Assembly: GCA_947652665.1 (NCBI GenBank)
Contig: CANTDZ010000004.1
Span: 1-50,626 of the forward strand
DNA length: 50,626 nucleotides
From: an uncultured Clostridia bacterium
Lineage (GTDB): Bacteria; Bacillota; Clostridia; Oscillospirales; Acutalibacteraceae
Direction: 5' to 3'
In this document: in pieces, positions 32,432-42,026 of the stretch
How positions within the stretch are numbered: the stretch's first letter is position 1
How the letters are laid out: every line of letters begins with the position of its first letter
The notes under the pieces: model-generated
The model's database searches: none
Seen by the model: the letters and a program-made list of their open reading frames with translations, nothing else
What the model was told of the DNA's origin: nothing
Position numbers and translations under genes: made by a program

Positions 32432-33790
32432 ATGAAAAACATAAAACAAACTATCTGCCTATTTTTAGCCCTATGCCTTTTGCTGTGCGCCTGCCAATCC
32501 GAGCCCCAGGAAGAGCTGCCCCAAGAGCTTACCCTCATCGAAATCTACGGGGGTTCGCCCAGCACGGGGCTGTCGGGGCTGGTGAAGGAATTCCAAAAAG
32601 CACACCCCGATGTGAAGGTTACAATCGAAGTCGGCATCCCGGGCAGCAAGCTGGGCGACGGAAACGCCTACCACGACTTTATGCAGAAGATGGCCGTGGA
32701 GCTCATGAGCGGCGAGGCCCCGGACATCCTGGACACGCTGGGCAATCTCACGCCCCGGGACTGCGCGTCCTCCCACCTGCTGTACAACCTGTATGAATGG
32801 ATGGAGCAGGACGAAGACTTTGCGATGGACGATTACTATGAGAACCTCATAAAATCCATGGAATATGAGGGCCAGCTTTTCACGCTGCCGGTCAACTTCC
32901 AGTGCGAAACAGCCTACCTGAACCGCAACATCCTGGATGCCCTGGGCCTGCACTATGACGCCTGGGACACCCTCGATTATCAAGACATCCTGTCCATCTC
33001 CCAGCAGGCGCAGGAGCAGGGGCTGGTCTCGGAGGACTATACGCTGGAATTTGAGGATCTGTGCGGGGCCTACGCGCTTTTCCTGGACCAGGAGCTGCCG
33101 GATTTCATCGACCTGGAGGCCGGCACCGTGAGCTTTGACAGCCCGGAGTTCATCGAATATTTGGAGGACACCAAGCGCATCCCCACCCACCGGGAGACGG
33201 AGGGGGAAATCCGGACCATCAGTGGCGGGGACATTTTGCAGCACTATTCCGATTCCCTGGCCGAAGAAAACACGTCCCTGCTCTTAAAGACCACCCTGCT
33301 GCTAGACGACCTCGCCAAACAGCAGTCCATGCCGGAAAACTGCGTGGGCCCGCTGGTGATCACGTCCCGCAAGGGCACAGCGGCTTATTATCCGTTTGTA
33401 TCGCTGTCGGTGCCCACCAGCTGCCAGAACCCGGAGCTGGCGTGGGAGTTTTTGAAGTTCTGCATTGCCCCGGTGGACAAGCCCTCCTGCTGGGGCGAGC
33501 CGGAGGGCGGCACGGACATTGCGCGGGGCTGCCTCCCTGTGGGCAAAGCGAACCTGCGCGCTTATGGCGACCTATACGCCCAGCGTTCCGGGGAGACCCT
33601 GAGCGAACCCTTCTGGGACGGCTTTTCCGGGATGATAAGCAGCATCACCGCCAGCAGGGAGTATTATTATGGCGTCTTGAACGTGACAGAGCCCGTCCTG
33701 CTGGATTATTATAACACCTCCACCCTCACGGCCGAAGAATGTGCCCGTCTGATGCAGGAAAAGGCCACGATTTATTTTGGCGAAAGGTAG
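32432..33790 (+). CDS. solute-binding lipoprotein A (tandem paralog)
   Basis: A 452-residue lipoprotein with a signal peptide ending in the lipobox LLCAC (about residue 20), then a family-1-type solute-binding fold. Motifs shared with the next gene include AVELMSGEAPDIL (about residue 90), FTLPVNFQCE (about residue 150) and SCQNPELAWEFLKF (about residue 330), showing tandem duplication. No permease or ATPase lies beside it. AGGAGG precedes the ATG. The promoter is unclear (TTGAAG and TATTTT at weak match near 32343-32372); it does not have the ECF-like promoter of its paralog. Confidence 0.82.
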   Translation: MKNIKQTICLFLALCLLLCACQSEPQEELPQELTLIEIYGGSPSTGLSGLVKEFQKAHPDVKVTIEVGIPGSKLGDGNAYHDFMQKMAVELMSGEAPDILDTLGNLTPRDCASSHLLYNLYEWMEQDEDFAMDDYYENLIKSMEYEGQLFTLPVNFQCETAYLNRNILDALGLHYDAWDTLDYQDILSISQQAQEQGLVSEDYTLEFEDLCGAYALFLDQELPDFIDLEAGTVSFDSPEFIEYLEDTKRIPTHRETEGEIRTISGGDILQHYSDSLAEENTSLLLKTTLLLDDLAKQQSMPENCVGPLVITSRKGTAAYYPFVSLSVPTSCQNPELAWEFLKFCIAPVDKPSCWGEPEGGTDIARGCLPVGKANLRAYGDLYAQRSGETLSEPFWDGFSGMISSITASREYYYGVLNVTEPVLLDYYNTSTLTAEECARLMQEKATIYFGER

Positions 33791-33907
33791 CGCTCCGATT
33801 TTTTAAAAAATAAATATTATTTTTTAAAATCCACTAACCAAACCGTCCTCTCCCCCGTCTATATATCGAGAAAGCGCGAAAAAGCGCTCCATGGAAAGGA
33901 TGGTAGA
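33791..33907 (+). other. AT-rich spacer between the SBP genes
   Basis: This 117-base spacer has an A/T-only inverted repeat (33797-33831) directly upstream of the ECF-like promoter at 33835-33861. It may act as an UP element or weak terminator for SBP A. Nothing else was recognised. Confidence 0.5.
33835..33861 (+). promoter_or_regulatory. ECF-sigma-like promoter of SBP B
   Basis: TAACC (33835-33839), 16 bases, CGTCTA (33856-33861), with an A/T tract directly upstream. The same pair with the same spacing occurs before the ABC transporter at 36162-36188. AAC-type -35 and CGTC-type -10 elements are typical of extracytoplasmic-function sigma factors. Confidence 0.6.
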
Positions 33908-35338
33908 ATGATGAAAAAGCGTAAAACCCTCGCCCTACTCCTGGTCCTCCTGCTACTGGCGGCCCTGCCCGGCTGTACCGGCGCGGCCCCAGAGGAGGAG
34001 CTCCCCAAAAAGCTGACCGCCCTGACGCCCTACGAAAGCCAGTGGGAAGGCCTGAAGCCCTGGGTGGACGACTTCACCCGCACGCACCCCGACGTCGAAA
34101 TCGACCTGGAATACGGCATGGACCCCCGCCCCTCCCAGGCCGACTGGGACGCCTATAATACCCGCTGGGCCACGGAATTGATGAGCGGCGAGGCAGCGGA
34201 CATCCTCTTGGACAGCGGCCTTGTCACCCCGGTCCAGTACGAGCAAAACGAGCTGATGTACGACATCTACGAGTGGATGGAGGCCGACCCGGATTTCCAC
34301 AGGGAGGACTACTATCAAAACCTCTTCCAGGCTTTTGAGACCAACGGCCATTTGTACACCCTGCCGGTCAACTTCAACTTTGAGGTGCTGTACCTGAACG
34401 ATGCGCTGCTGCAGGCCTCCGGCGTGAAGCTGGAGCCCTGGGACAAGGTCGATTACAAGACCATCCTGGAGATATACGAAAACGCCGCCGGGCAGGGCCT
34501 GTTGGCCGATTCCTTCACCCTGCAGTTTATGGATATGCAGTCAAAAGCCACCCTGTTCTGGCCCACCGAAATGGTCGACTATGTGAACCTGGAAGACCGC
34601 AGTGCCGCCTTTGACAGCCCGGAATTCATCGAGTTTTTGACGGCGACCAAGGGCATCCCCACCAACCGGAAAGTGTCGGACGGCATGGCCATGGTGGGCG
34701 GCCGCGCGGAGGTCATGATGGAGCAGTTTGCCACTTCCAACGCCGAGGCAAACACCTCCTTGATGATGAATTTCTCCTTGAACCTGGACGGGTGGATCGA
34801 CAACATGGATCAGCCGCTGGAGGGGTGCGCCGGCCCGTTCTTGCTGGCTTCCGCCCAGGGGACGCAGTCCTTTTATCCCTATATGCGGGTCGCCGTGCCG
34901 CGCAGCTGCCAAAATCCGGAGCTGGCATGGGAGTTCCTGAAATTCATGATGGCCCCCACCGACAACCCGGCCTTCGGCCAGCGCTGGCAGCCCGAGGGCA
35001 GCGTCGACCTTTGCAAGACCCTCGTGCCCATCAACCGCCAGAATTTTCGCACCTTCGCCAAGCTCTACTCCCAGGGCGCCAATTACGTAATGCAGACCGG
35101 GGGCAGCGCCTGGCCGGAGGATTTCGACCTGACCACCGCCGAATGCCCTTTGACGGACGAACTGATGGACAAGCTGGAGGAAGTCTTTGAGGGCATCACG
35201 AAAACGCAGGACCGGTTCGGGCCGCTGGACGACCTGCTGATACCCGTCCTGCAGGAATACTATGAGGCCGATGCCATGTCTGCCGAGCAGTGCGCCCAGC
35301 GGCTGCAGGAAATCGCGACCCTCTATTTGAACGAGTAA
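33908..35338 (+). CDS. solute-binding lipoprotein B (tandem paralog)
   Basis: A 476-residue lipoprotein with a lysine/arginine start, a hydrophobic stretch and the lipobox LPGC (about residue 22). It is paralogous to the gene before it: ELMSGEAADIL, YTLPVNFNFEVLYLN and SCQNPELAWEFLKFMMAP correspond at the same places. A TonB-free Gram-positive setting and the absence of permeases suggest it serves a transporter elsewhere or a signalling role. It has its own ECF-like promoter (33835-33861), so it may be induced by envelope stress separately from its neighbour. A terminator follows. Confidence 0.82.
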   Translation: MMKKRKTLALLLVLLLLAALPGCTGAAPEEELPKKLTALTPYESQWEGLKPWVDDFTRTHPDVEIDLEYGMDPRPSQADWDAYNTRWATELMSGEAADILLDSGLVTPVQYEQNELMYDIYEWMEADPDFHREDYYQNLFQAFETNGHLYTLPVNFNFEVLYLNDALLQASGVKLEPWDKVDYKTILEIYENAAGQGLLADSFTLQFMDMQSKATLFWPTEMVDYVNLEDRSAAFDSPEFIEFLTATKGIPTNRKVSDGMAMVGGRAEVMMEQFATSNAEANTSLMMNFSLNLDGWIDNMDQPLEGCAGPFLLASAQGTQSFYPYMRVAVPRSCQNPELAWEFLKFMMAPTDNPAFGQRWQPEGSVDLCKTLVPINRQNFRTFAKLYSQGANYVMQTGGSAWPEDFDLTTAECPLTDELMDKLEEVFEGITKTQDRFGPLDDLLIPVLQEYYEADAMSAEQCAQRLQEIATLYLNE

Positions 35339-35357
35339 CCAGAAACCTTCCATTCAT

Positions 35358-35403
35358 ATGCCGCCGCGTGCCAGCCCCAGGCCCCGGCGGCATTGTTTTT
35401 TCT
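35358..35403 (+). terminator. terminator after SBP B
   Basis: A nine-base stem (ATGCCGCCG at 35358-35366 with CGGCGGCAT at 35385-35393) is followed by TGTTTTTTCT. Confidence 0.75.
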
Positions 35404-35441
35404 GCTTTTCCTACGGAATTTTTTAACCCGGACATTCCTTG

Positions 35442-36114
<673 letters not shown>

Positions 36115-36161
36115 TGTGTTTCTTCATTTTAATGATTTTTAAAATTTTTTCTGAAACTGCC

Positions 36162-36188
36162 TAACCAACCTGCCCCCTGCCCCGTCTA
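36162..36188 (+). promoter_or_regulatory. ECF-sigma-like promoter of the ABC transporter
   Basis: TAACC (36162-36166), 16 bases, CGTCTA (36183-36188). It matches the promoter before SBP B (33835-33861) in both elements, in spacing, in the C-rich spacer and in the A/T tract upstream. Confidence 0.6.
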
Positions 36189-36246
36189 TAATATGAGAGG
36201 ATTTGTTATGCTTTGTATATTTTCTACAAAAATATTCTGAAACCCC

Positions 36247-36275
36247 TTTACATTTTTGATAAAATATGTTACAAT
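36247..36275 (+). promoter_or_regulatory. second, sigma-A-type promoter of the ABC transporter
   Basis: TTTACA (36247-36252) and TACAAT (36270-36275) with a 17-base spacer, ending 22 bases before the ATG. With the ECF-like promoter upstream it would give basal plus inducible expression. The TACAAT is followed by AAAGGAGG, the RBS of the permease gene. Confidence 0.6.
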
Positions 36276-36297
36276 CAGTCACAAAGGAGGCGGTTCT

Positions 36298-38118
36298 ATG
36301 TTTCTAAAACGCGCAGGCTGGAGCTTGTGGCGGCATAAGTTCCGAAACATTCTTATTCTGCTGGTGTTCTCGGCCATTTTGGCGGTGACGCTTACCTGCT
36401 TTATGATTTACGCCGGGACCAGCTACCAGGTGGAGGTCACCCAGAAGGCCGTGGCAAACGCCGTGACCCTCATGGGCGACGAGGCCAGCGGCCACAGCAT
36501 CGACACGGTCTGGGGCCTGCCCTACGATGTGGCGTCGCGGTTTGTAAAAGGCCCCCACGTAGAGCGCTACAACCTGGTGACAAACTACCTGGAAATGGAA
36601 GCCCTGAATTTGGTACCCGCCCATCTGACGGAACACCAGGCCGAGCTTTATCGGGAATACTGCGAGAGGGCCCGGGCAGCTACCCAGGAGTATCTCAGCG
36701 AGATGAACAACTGGTGGTTTGGCGCGCTGGACAAGCGGCACTTGAAAGACACGGACAAAGAGTACCGCTGGGATTCTATCTTCGACGAGGTGAATGGTTT
36801 TTACCTCTATGACATCTACAACGGCGACTACACCCCCGAGGAAAACGCCCAGCTCATAGAGGATTATAACCTCTTTCACCACGGGTATTTACGGGGCGAA
36901 GTGGTGCCCCAGGCCTTCACCATTACGGCGGTGTCCGACTCGGAATACTACGACAGCTTTGCCAGCGAAGGGTACGCCCTGGTGGAGGGCCGCCACTTTA
37001 AGAGCGAGGAAGAAGACCAGCCCTACATCCTCCTTTCCCGGGCGGTAGCCCAGGAAAACGGCCTGCAGGTGGGGGATACGGTGGAGCTGTCCTTTGACAT
37101 GGGCACCCGGGAAATGGCCACCTTCTACAAGGACGACCCCTGGGAGCTGACCATTGTGGGCCTGTTCGACCCTCCCGACCGGGACGACTTGGGGGCTATC
37201 GGATACCAGTCCATGGCCGAGAACTACATCTTTGTGCCCTATCAGGCCATGATAAACTACTTACACTATCTATATAATAATGATACGCTTTTGTGGGCTC
37301 CCTTTACCAACCGGGCTACCGTGTATGTGGACACCCCCGAAAACGTACAAGAGTTTGTGGACTATGCGTATGACACCTTTGCCCTGCTGGAGCTTGACTC
37401 CAAAACGGGCCGTCCTTCGGGCACCAGCATTGAGGCCCTGAAGGAAGATCAGGTGTTTACCGCTACCGACCAGGACGACATCGACAGGGGCCTGGTCATG
37501 CTTTCCGACGCGATGGTCAAGTACGGCACCTTCTATACCCTGACTATCGACCGGGACTGGTACCAGATGATCGCCATGCCCCTGGAGAGCATGAACGACC
37601 TGTCGCTGTTTATGGGCATCGGCCTCTTAACCGGCGCCTTTGCCGCCCTGCTGCTGGTGTGCATTCTGAACGTGCGCAGGCGCAAGCGGGAAGTGGGCGT
37701 GCTGCTGTCCATGGGGGAATCGCGGCTTAAGATTTTCCTGCAAATGTTCATCGAGCAGGCGGTGCCGCTGGTTTTGGCGGCGGCAATCGGCTTTGGCGCA
37801 GGCGTGCCCCTGGCGTCACAAATCGGCAACGGGATGCTGGAAAGCCGCTCGGAGAAGGTCAACGCCGCCTACGAGCAGGACAAGCTGGACTACCTGGCCG
37901 CCCAGCTGGGCACGGAATCCCTGGACACGGCCGTCACCATGAACATCCGCAGCGCTGCCGCCACGGCCGCTCCGGTGAAGATGCAGTTTGCCCTGGACAC
38001 CAACCTGGCTTGGGGGTATTTCGCCTTGGCCTTCGGGATGCTGTTCTTGACGGTGCTGATCCAAATGGTCTTCCTGCTGCGGCTGAGCCCGGCAAAGATT
38101 ATGACCCGGCGCAATTAA
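36298..38118 (+). CDS. FtsX/MacB-type ABC permease 1
   Basis: A 606-residue membrane protein: N-terminal membrane segment (about residues 17-40), a large outside domain of about 400 residues, then three membrane segments in the C-terminal FtsX domain (IGLLTGAFAALLLVCILNV, AVPLVLAAAIGFGAGVPL and YFALAFGMLFLTVLIQMVFLL). Such permeases do not import solutes but couple ATP use to work outside the membrane or to export of lipids or peptides. The start at 36298 has AAAGGAGG upstream. It is followed by a second permease and an ATPase in one operon. Confidence 0.88.
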   Translation: MFLKRAGWSLWRHKFRNILILLVFSAILAVTLTCFMIYAGTSYQVEVTQKAVANAVTLMGDEASGHSIDTVWGLPYDVASRFVKGPHVERYNLVTNYLEMEALNLVPAHLTEHQAELYREYCERARAATQEYLSEMNNWWFGALDKRHLKDTDKEYRWDSIFDEVNGFYLYDIYNGDYTPEENAQLIEDYNLFHHGYLRGEVVPQAFTITAVSDSEYYDSFASEGYALVEGRHFKSEEEDQPYILLSRAVAQENGLQVGDTVELSFDMGTREMATFYKDDPWELTIVGLFDPPDRDDLGAIGYQSMAENYIFVPYQAMINYLHYLYNNDTLLWAPFTNRATVYVDTPENVQEFVDYAYDTFALLELDSKTGRPSGTSIEALKEDQVFTATDQDDIDRGLVMLSDAMVKYGTFYTLTIDRDWYQMIAMPLESMNDLSLFMGIGLLTGAFAALLLVCILNVRRRKREVGVLLSMGESRLKIFLQMFIEQAVPLVLAAAIGFGAGVPLASQIGNGMLESRSEKVNAAYEQDKLDYLAAQLGTESLDTAVTMNIRSAAATAAPVKMQFALDTNLAWGYFALAFGMLFLTVLIQMVFLLRLSPAKIMTRRN

Positions 38119-38131
38119 GGGAGGGGACGGT

Positions 38132-39373
38132 ATGAATTTTTTCAAGCGCGCCTTGTGCGCTATCGGCTATTACAAGCGTAACACCCTATTGCTCTTTTTA
38201 ATTTTTACGATTCTGTTCACCATGGTGCTCTCGGGCCTGTGCGTGCGGCAGGCGTCCGTAGACACCGCCCGGCAGATGGGCATTCAGATAGGGGGTTCGG
38301 TGGTGATTGAAAGCAAAGACGAGGACGAGCGGGGCCCGGCGGGGCTGACCCTGGAAAGCGCCGAAAAGATCGCGGCCCATCCGGCGGTGCAGTCGGCTAC
38401 GTTTATGAGCTCGGTGACGGCCAACTCCCGCCGGGGGTTCACACCCGCGTCGGCCCGGTCGAACTACGAAAGGGAGGAGCCACCGCCCCGGGACCAGAAC
38501 ATTACCCTGCTGGGCTGCAACAAAGTCCATCCCACCCTGCGGGACGAAAGCCGCATCATCGAGGGCCGCCGCCCCAAAGAGGGCGAAAAAGGCTACGCGG
38601 TGGTCAGCAGCTACATTTCCACCGGGGGCTTTTTAGAGGTGCACCCGGGGGACATCATCACCATTTCCGGCTCCCGGGAGGGGGAGGAGGAGATCGACCT
38701 GGAGGTCATCGGCGTGTACTACTCTGAGGTCACCCGGCCCGCTAAGAACCCCGAAGGGCGGGCGGTCAACTGCCTGTTTGTGGACCTGGACACCGTGGAG
38801 GCCATACGGGGCACCACGAACCTGCAGGGCGGCGAGTTCGTCCTGAAGGACCCGGCCGAAATGCCCAGCCTGCTGGCGGACATCGAAGCCATGGGTCTGC
38901 CCGACCGCGCAAACTTCGGCATGATCTCCCTGGACGGCGACTACCAAAAGATCTCCATTTCCATGGATACCATCGTGACCATGGCGACGCTGATCTTCTG
39001 GGCGGCCATTGCGCTGGGCGCCATCCTGCTGACCGCCTTGGTCATGATCTCCCTGAGCAGCCGCGAATTTGAAATCGGCGTGCTGCTGTCCATGGGCGAA
39101 GGCCGCGGGAAAGTCATTTTGCAGCTGGCCATTGAGACCCTGGTGCCCGTGCTGCTGGGCGCTACCGCCGGCGCCCTCCTCAGCACCCGGACGGCCGTCT
39201 TTGCGGCAGAACTGCTGGGGGCCGCGTCCCGGGGCGTAGAGGTCGGCATTGGGGGCTGGGCCGTAGGGGCCGCCTACCTGTGCGGCGTGGGGCTGGCCCT
39301 GCTGGCTTCCTGCGTGACCGCTTACAAGATTTTTACATTCAAACCAAAGAAGCTAATGATGGCAATCGAATAA
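38132..39373 (+). CDS. FtsX/MacB-type ABC permease 2
   Basis: A 413-residue permease with the same plan but a smaller outside domain: N-terminal segment NTLLLFLIFTILFTMVLSG (about residue 15), outside region about residues 40-280, then FtsX segments around ATLIFWAAIALGAILLTALVM, TLVPVLLGATAGALL and the last one near VGAAYLCGVGLALLASCVTA. GGGAGG precedes the ATG, 13 bases after permease 1. Two unequal permeases with one ATPase suggest a heterodimer. Confidence 0.88.
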   Translation: MNFFKRALCAIGYYKRNTLLLFLIFTILFTMVLSGLCVRQASVDTARQMGIQIGGSVVIESKDEDERGPAGLTLESAEKIAAHPAVQSATFMSSVTANSRRGFTPASARSNYEREEPPPRDQNITLLGCNKVHPTLRDESRIIEGRRPKEGEKGYAVVSSYISTGGFLEVHPGDIITISGSREGEEEIDLEVIGVYYSEVTRPAKNPEGRAVNCLFVDLDTVEAIRGTTNLQGGEFVLKDPAEMPSLLADIEAMGLPDRANFGMISLDGDYQKISISMDTIVTMATLIFWAAIALGAILLTALVMISLSSREFEIGVLLSMGEGRGKVILQLAIETLVPVLLGATAGALLSTRTAVFAAELLGAASRGVEVGIGGWAVGAAYLCGVGLALLASCVTAYKIFTFKPKKLMMAIE

Positions 39374-39388
39374 TACGGAGGTAAGATC

Positions 39389-40060
39389 ATGGGAGCAATT
39401 TTGGAATTTAAGGACATCACTTATTACTACGAAAGCGGCAATTCGCGCATCGACATTCTGGAGGCCGCCCAGTGCGCTTTCGAGCCGGGCGTGCTGTACA
39501 CCATCGTGGGGCCGTCAGGCTCAGGCAAGACCACCACGCTGACGCTGGCCGGGGCCCTGGAGTCCCCCAAAGGCGGGAACGTGTACTACAAAGGGACGGA
39601 CATCAAGCAGATCGGCTACACGAAATACCGGAACCGGAACATCGCCATAGTGTTCCAGGCCTACAACCTACTGCCCTACCTGACCCCTCTGCAAAACGTG
39701 ATGGCCGCCATGGAAATCACCAAGAACCCCATCGAGAACAAGAAGCAGCGGGCCCAGGACCTATTGTCCCGCATGGGCCTGACCCCCGACCAGATGCGCC
39801 GGAACATCAACAAGCTCTCCGGCGGCGAGCAGCAGCGCGTAGCCATTGCCCGTGCGCTGGCCACGGATGCCGACATCCTCCTGGCCGACGAGCCCACCGG
39901 CAACCTGGACGCCGGCACTGCCAAGGGCATTGTGGAAATCTTCAAAGAGTTAGCCCACCAGGACGGCAAATGCGTCATCGCGGTGACGCATTCCCAGGAG
40001 TTCTCCTCCCAGGCCGACGTGGTGGTGCGGCTGCAGGAACACAAATTGATAGCGGGTTAA
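39389..40060 (+). CDS. ABC transporter ATPase (MacB/LolD-like)
   Basis: A 223-residue nucleotide-binding protein with Walker [11 protein letters not shown] (about residue 40), signature [14 protein letters not shown] (about residue 143), Walker [14 protein letters not shown] (about residue 165) and the H-loop VTHSQEF. The pattern is that of the MacB/LolD group that pairs with FtsX-type permeases. It follows permease 2 by 15 bases and ends the operon before a bidirectional terminator. Confidence 0.94.
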   Translation: MGAILEFKDITYYYESGNSRIDILEAAQCAFEPGVLYTIVGPSGSGKTTTLTLAGALESPKGGNVYYKGTDIKQIGYTKYRNRNIAIVFQAYNLLPYLTPLQNVMAAMEITKNPIENKKQRAQDLLSRMGLTPDQMRRNINKLSGGEQQRVAIARALATDADILLADEPTGNLDAGTAKGIVEIFKELAHQDGKCVIAVTHSQEFSSQADVVVRLQEHKLIAG

Positions 40061-40097
40061 ACGGGTATAACCCAACAGCCTGTGGTTTTCGATACGC

Positions 40098-40131
40098 AAA
40101 AGGGACTACTCCTCGCGGGGCAGTCCCTTTT
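40098..40131. terminator. bidirectional terminator between ABC ATPase and PrpR-type regulator
   Basis: A perfect ten-base stem (AAAAGGGACT at 40098-40107 with AGTCCCTTTT at 40122-40131) with flanking T and A tracts, between convergent genes. Confidence 0.85.
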
Positions 40132-40136
40132 GTCTT

Positions 40137-42026
40137 TTATTCCCCATCGGCCAAGCCGTGGCGTTTCATACGCCGCCATAGGGTGGTCTTGCTGATTCCC
40201 AACTCCTCCGCCACCGCTTGGCGGCTGCCGTGATGCTTCTCCAAAAGCTGGGCCAGCTGCATGGCCTCCTTGTCCTGGTAAACCACAACACTCCCCGAAT
40301 CCGTCACGCGGGGCGAAAGCTGCTCGATCTGGCGGCGCAGGAAGGTGTCGCTCACCTGGCGCTTGCCGGCCAGCAGCACAATGCGTTCGCATACGCTGCG
40401 CAGCTGGTTCAGGTTGCCGGGCCAGCTGTGGGATTCCAGGCAACGGCAGGCCTCCTGGGTCAGGGTGATGTAACGCTTATGCTTGCGCTGATACCGGCCC
40501 AGATAGAGGTTGGCCCAGGGCAGAATGTCCTCCTTGCGCGCGCGCAGGGGTGGCAGGTGCAGGCACAGGACGCTCAGCTCGTAGTAGAGGTCGGAGCGGA
40601 AAAGGCCGCGCTCTACCCGGGCTAAAAGGTCGCCGTCGCAGGAAGCCAGGATGCGCACATTGGACGCGAGGATTGGATGGCCCCCGTTGTGGCGGAGCCT
40701 CCCGCGCACCAAGTCCAGCACCTTATACTGCAGTTCCGGCGACAACGCCTCAATATGGGCCAGGTACAGGGTGCCGTTCTGGGCGGCCTCGGCCAGGCAG
40801 CTGTTGTCCTTGCGGCCGATGTAGCTGCCAAACAGCATGGCGTCCAGGGTGTCCTCCTGGAAAGCAGCGCAGTCCAGGGGGATGAAGGCGTTTTCCCGGG
40901 CCACGCTCTCGTTGTGGATGGCCTGGGCCGTAATCTCTTTGCCGGTGCCGGGCTCCCCTGTGAGCAGCACGGGCGCGCTGTAATAGGCCATGCGCTTGGC
41001 TTCGGCCAGAAGGCGCCTGCCCTCCGCGCTCTCCCCCGGCATCTGGCCGAAGCTGGCACGGGCAAAGTAGCCCCGCTGGTACAGGTCCCGGCGGAACTCC
41101 CCGCTCATTTCGGCGATGCGCTCGCCTTCCTGGAAGGTGAGGATGGCCCCGTTGATGGCGTTGTCCACCACAATGGGCGCAACGTTCACGACCACCGCCA
41201 TTTTCCGGATGGGCACGTGCACCGCATAAGACTCCCGGCCCTCCTGGAGCGCCTGGTCAAACAGGGAGCGGGGCAGCTCCGGCAGCACGTCGGTGATGGG
41301 CTTGCCCAGCATTTCCAGGGGGGTGATGTTCAAAATATTGAAAGCCGCGCGGTTGGCGCGCAGCACGGTACCCCCGGCGCTGACCTGCACGATGCCGTTG
41401 AACGTAAAGTTCAGCATGGCGTCCATCTCGGCCCGGTTGTTCTTCTCCAGCTCAATGGCATACCCCACCTGGGACGCCATCCGGAACGCGTCCTGCAGGC
41501 TCTCATACCCCGAGGGGATGAACCGGAAGGGCAGGCCGATCTCCCGGGCCCGCTGGCAGACCACGTCGCCGCCAATGACCGCATGGCATCCGGCATCCCG
41601 TGCCATGTCCACAAAGCGGATCAGCTCCTCGCCGCTCTCCGCCATATACCGAGGCATTTCGATGCCGAAAAGCCCGTTAAAGCTGGAGGTGTCGCTGAGG
41701 GCGTTGGAAAACCCTACCAGCCCGATGCGCGGGCGGCCTATGTCCAGCTCCCGCTTCAAGTCCTGCACCAGCACGCCGATTTCCTGCCCCGTCACCCGTA
41801 TCTCCACCACCGGGATCTTCACGGCCTGCCGGGCCAGGGTCGCCTGCAGGCCCCGTGCCACGATCAGCTCGCAGCCCTGCTGCTCCAGCTCCCGGGCGCG
41901 CCCCTGGATGGCGGGGGTCTCGGTATATTCGATGCACAGGGGCGTCACGTGTTTTGCCTGGGAGGCCATGGGCCGCGCCATGTCGCACATTTCCGGGTAC
42001 GGCACCAATACTGCCATTTTTGCCAT
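40137..42026 (-). CDS. PrpR-type regulator with degenerate AAA+ domain
   Basis: A 629-residue regulator: PrpR_N sensor domain (about residues 1-190), PAS domain (about 200-310), AAA+ domain (about 325-560) and a Fis-like helix-turn-helix (ISKTTLWRRMKRHG, about residue 610). The Walker A GEPGTGKE is intact. The usual GAFTGA loop that contacts sigma-54 is absent (the region reads LFGSYIGRKDNS), Walker B is TLYLAHI without the catalytic D and E, and the second arginine finger of YYRL is replaced (YYEL). It therefore probably does not remodel sigma-54 and may act as a sigma-A-type or anti-activating regulator. It starts right after the stop of the CBS protein (TAA-ATG). Ligand unknown. Confidence 0.85.
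   Translation of the reverse strand: MAKMAVLVPYPEMCDMARPMASQAKHVTPLCIEYTETPAIQGRARELEQQGCELIVARGLQATLARQAVKIPVVEIRVTGQEIGVLVQDLKRELDIGRPRIGLVGFSNALSDTSSFNGLFGIEMPRYMAESGEELIRFVDMARDAGCHAVIGGDVVCQRAREIGLPFRFIPSGYESLQDAFRMASQVGYAIELEKNNRAEMDAMLNFTFNGIVQVSAGGTVLRANRAAFNILNITPLEMLGKPITDVLPELPRSLFDQALQEGRESYAVHVPIRKMAVVVNVAPIVVDNAINGAILTFQEGERIAEMSGEFRRDLYQRGYFARASFGQMPGESAEGRRLLAEAKRMAYYSAPVLLTGEPGTGKEITAQAIHNESVARENAFIPLDCAAFQEDTLDAMLFGSYIGRKDNSCLAEAAQNGTLYLAHIEALSPELQYKVLDLVRGRLRHNGGHPILASNVRILASCDGDLLARVERGLFRSDLYYELSVLCLHLPPLRARKEDILPWANLYLGRYQRKHKRYITLTQEACRCLESHSWPGNLNQLRSVCERIVLLAGKRQVSDTFLRRQIEQLSPRVTDSGSVVVYQDKEAMQLAQLLEKHHGSRQAVAEELGISKTTLWRRMKRHGLADGE

Noticed and set aside
33797-33831. 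A/T-only inverted repeat as an intrinsic terminator of SBP A
   Set aside because: There are only one or two G/C pairs and a bulge, so the stem would be too weak; it fits better as an A/T tract upstream of the ECF-like promoter.
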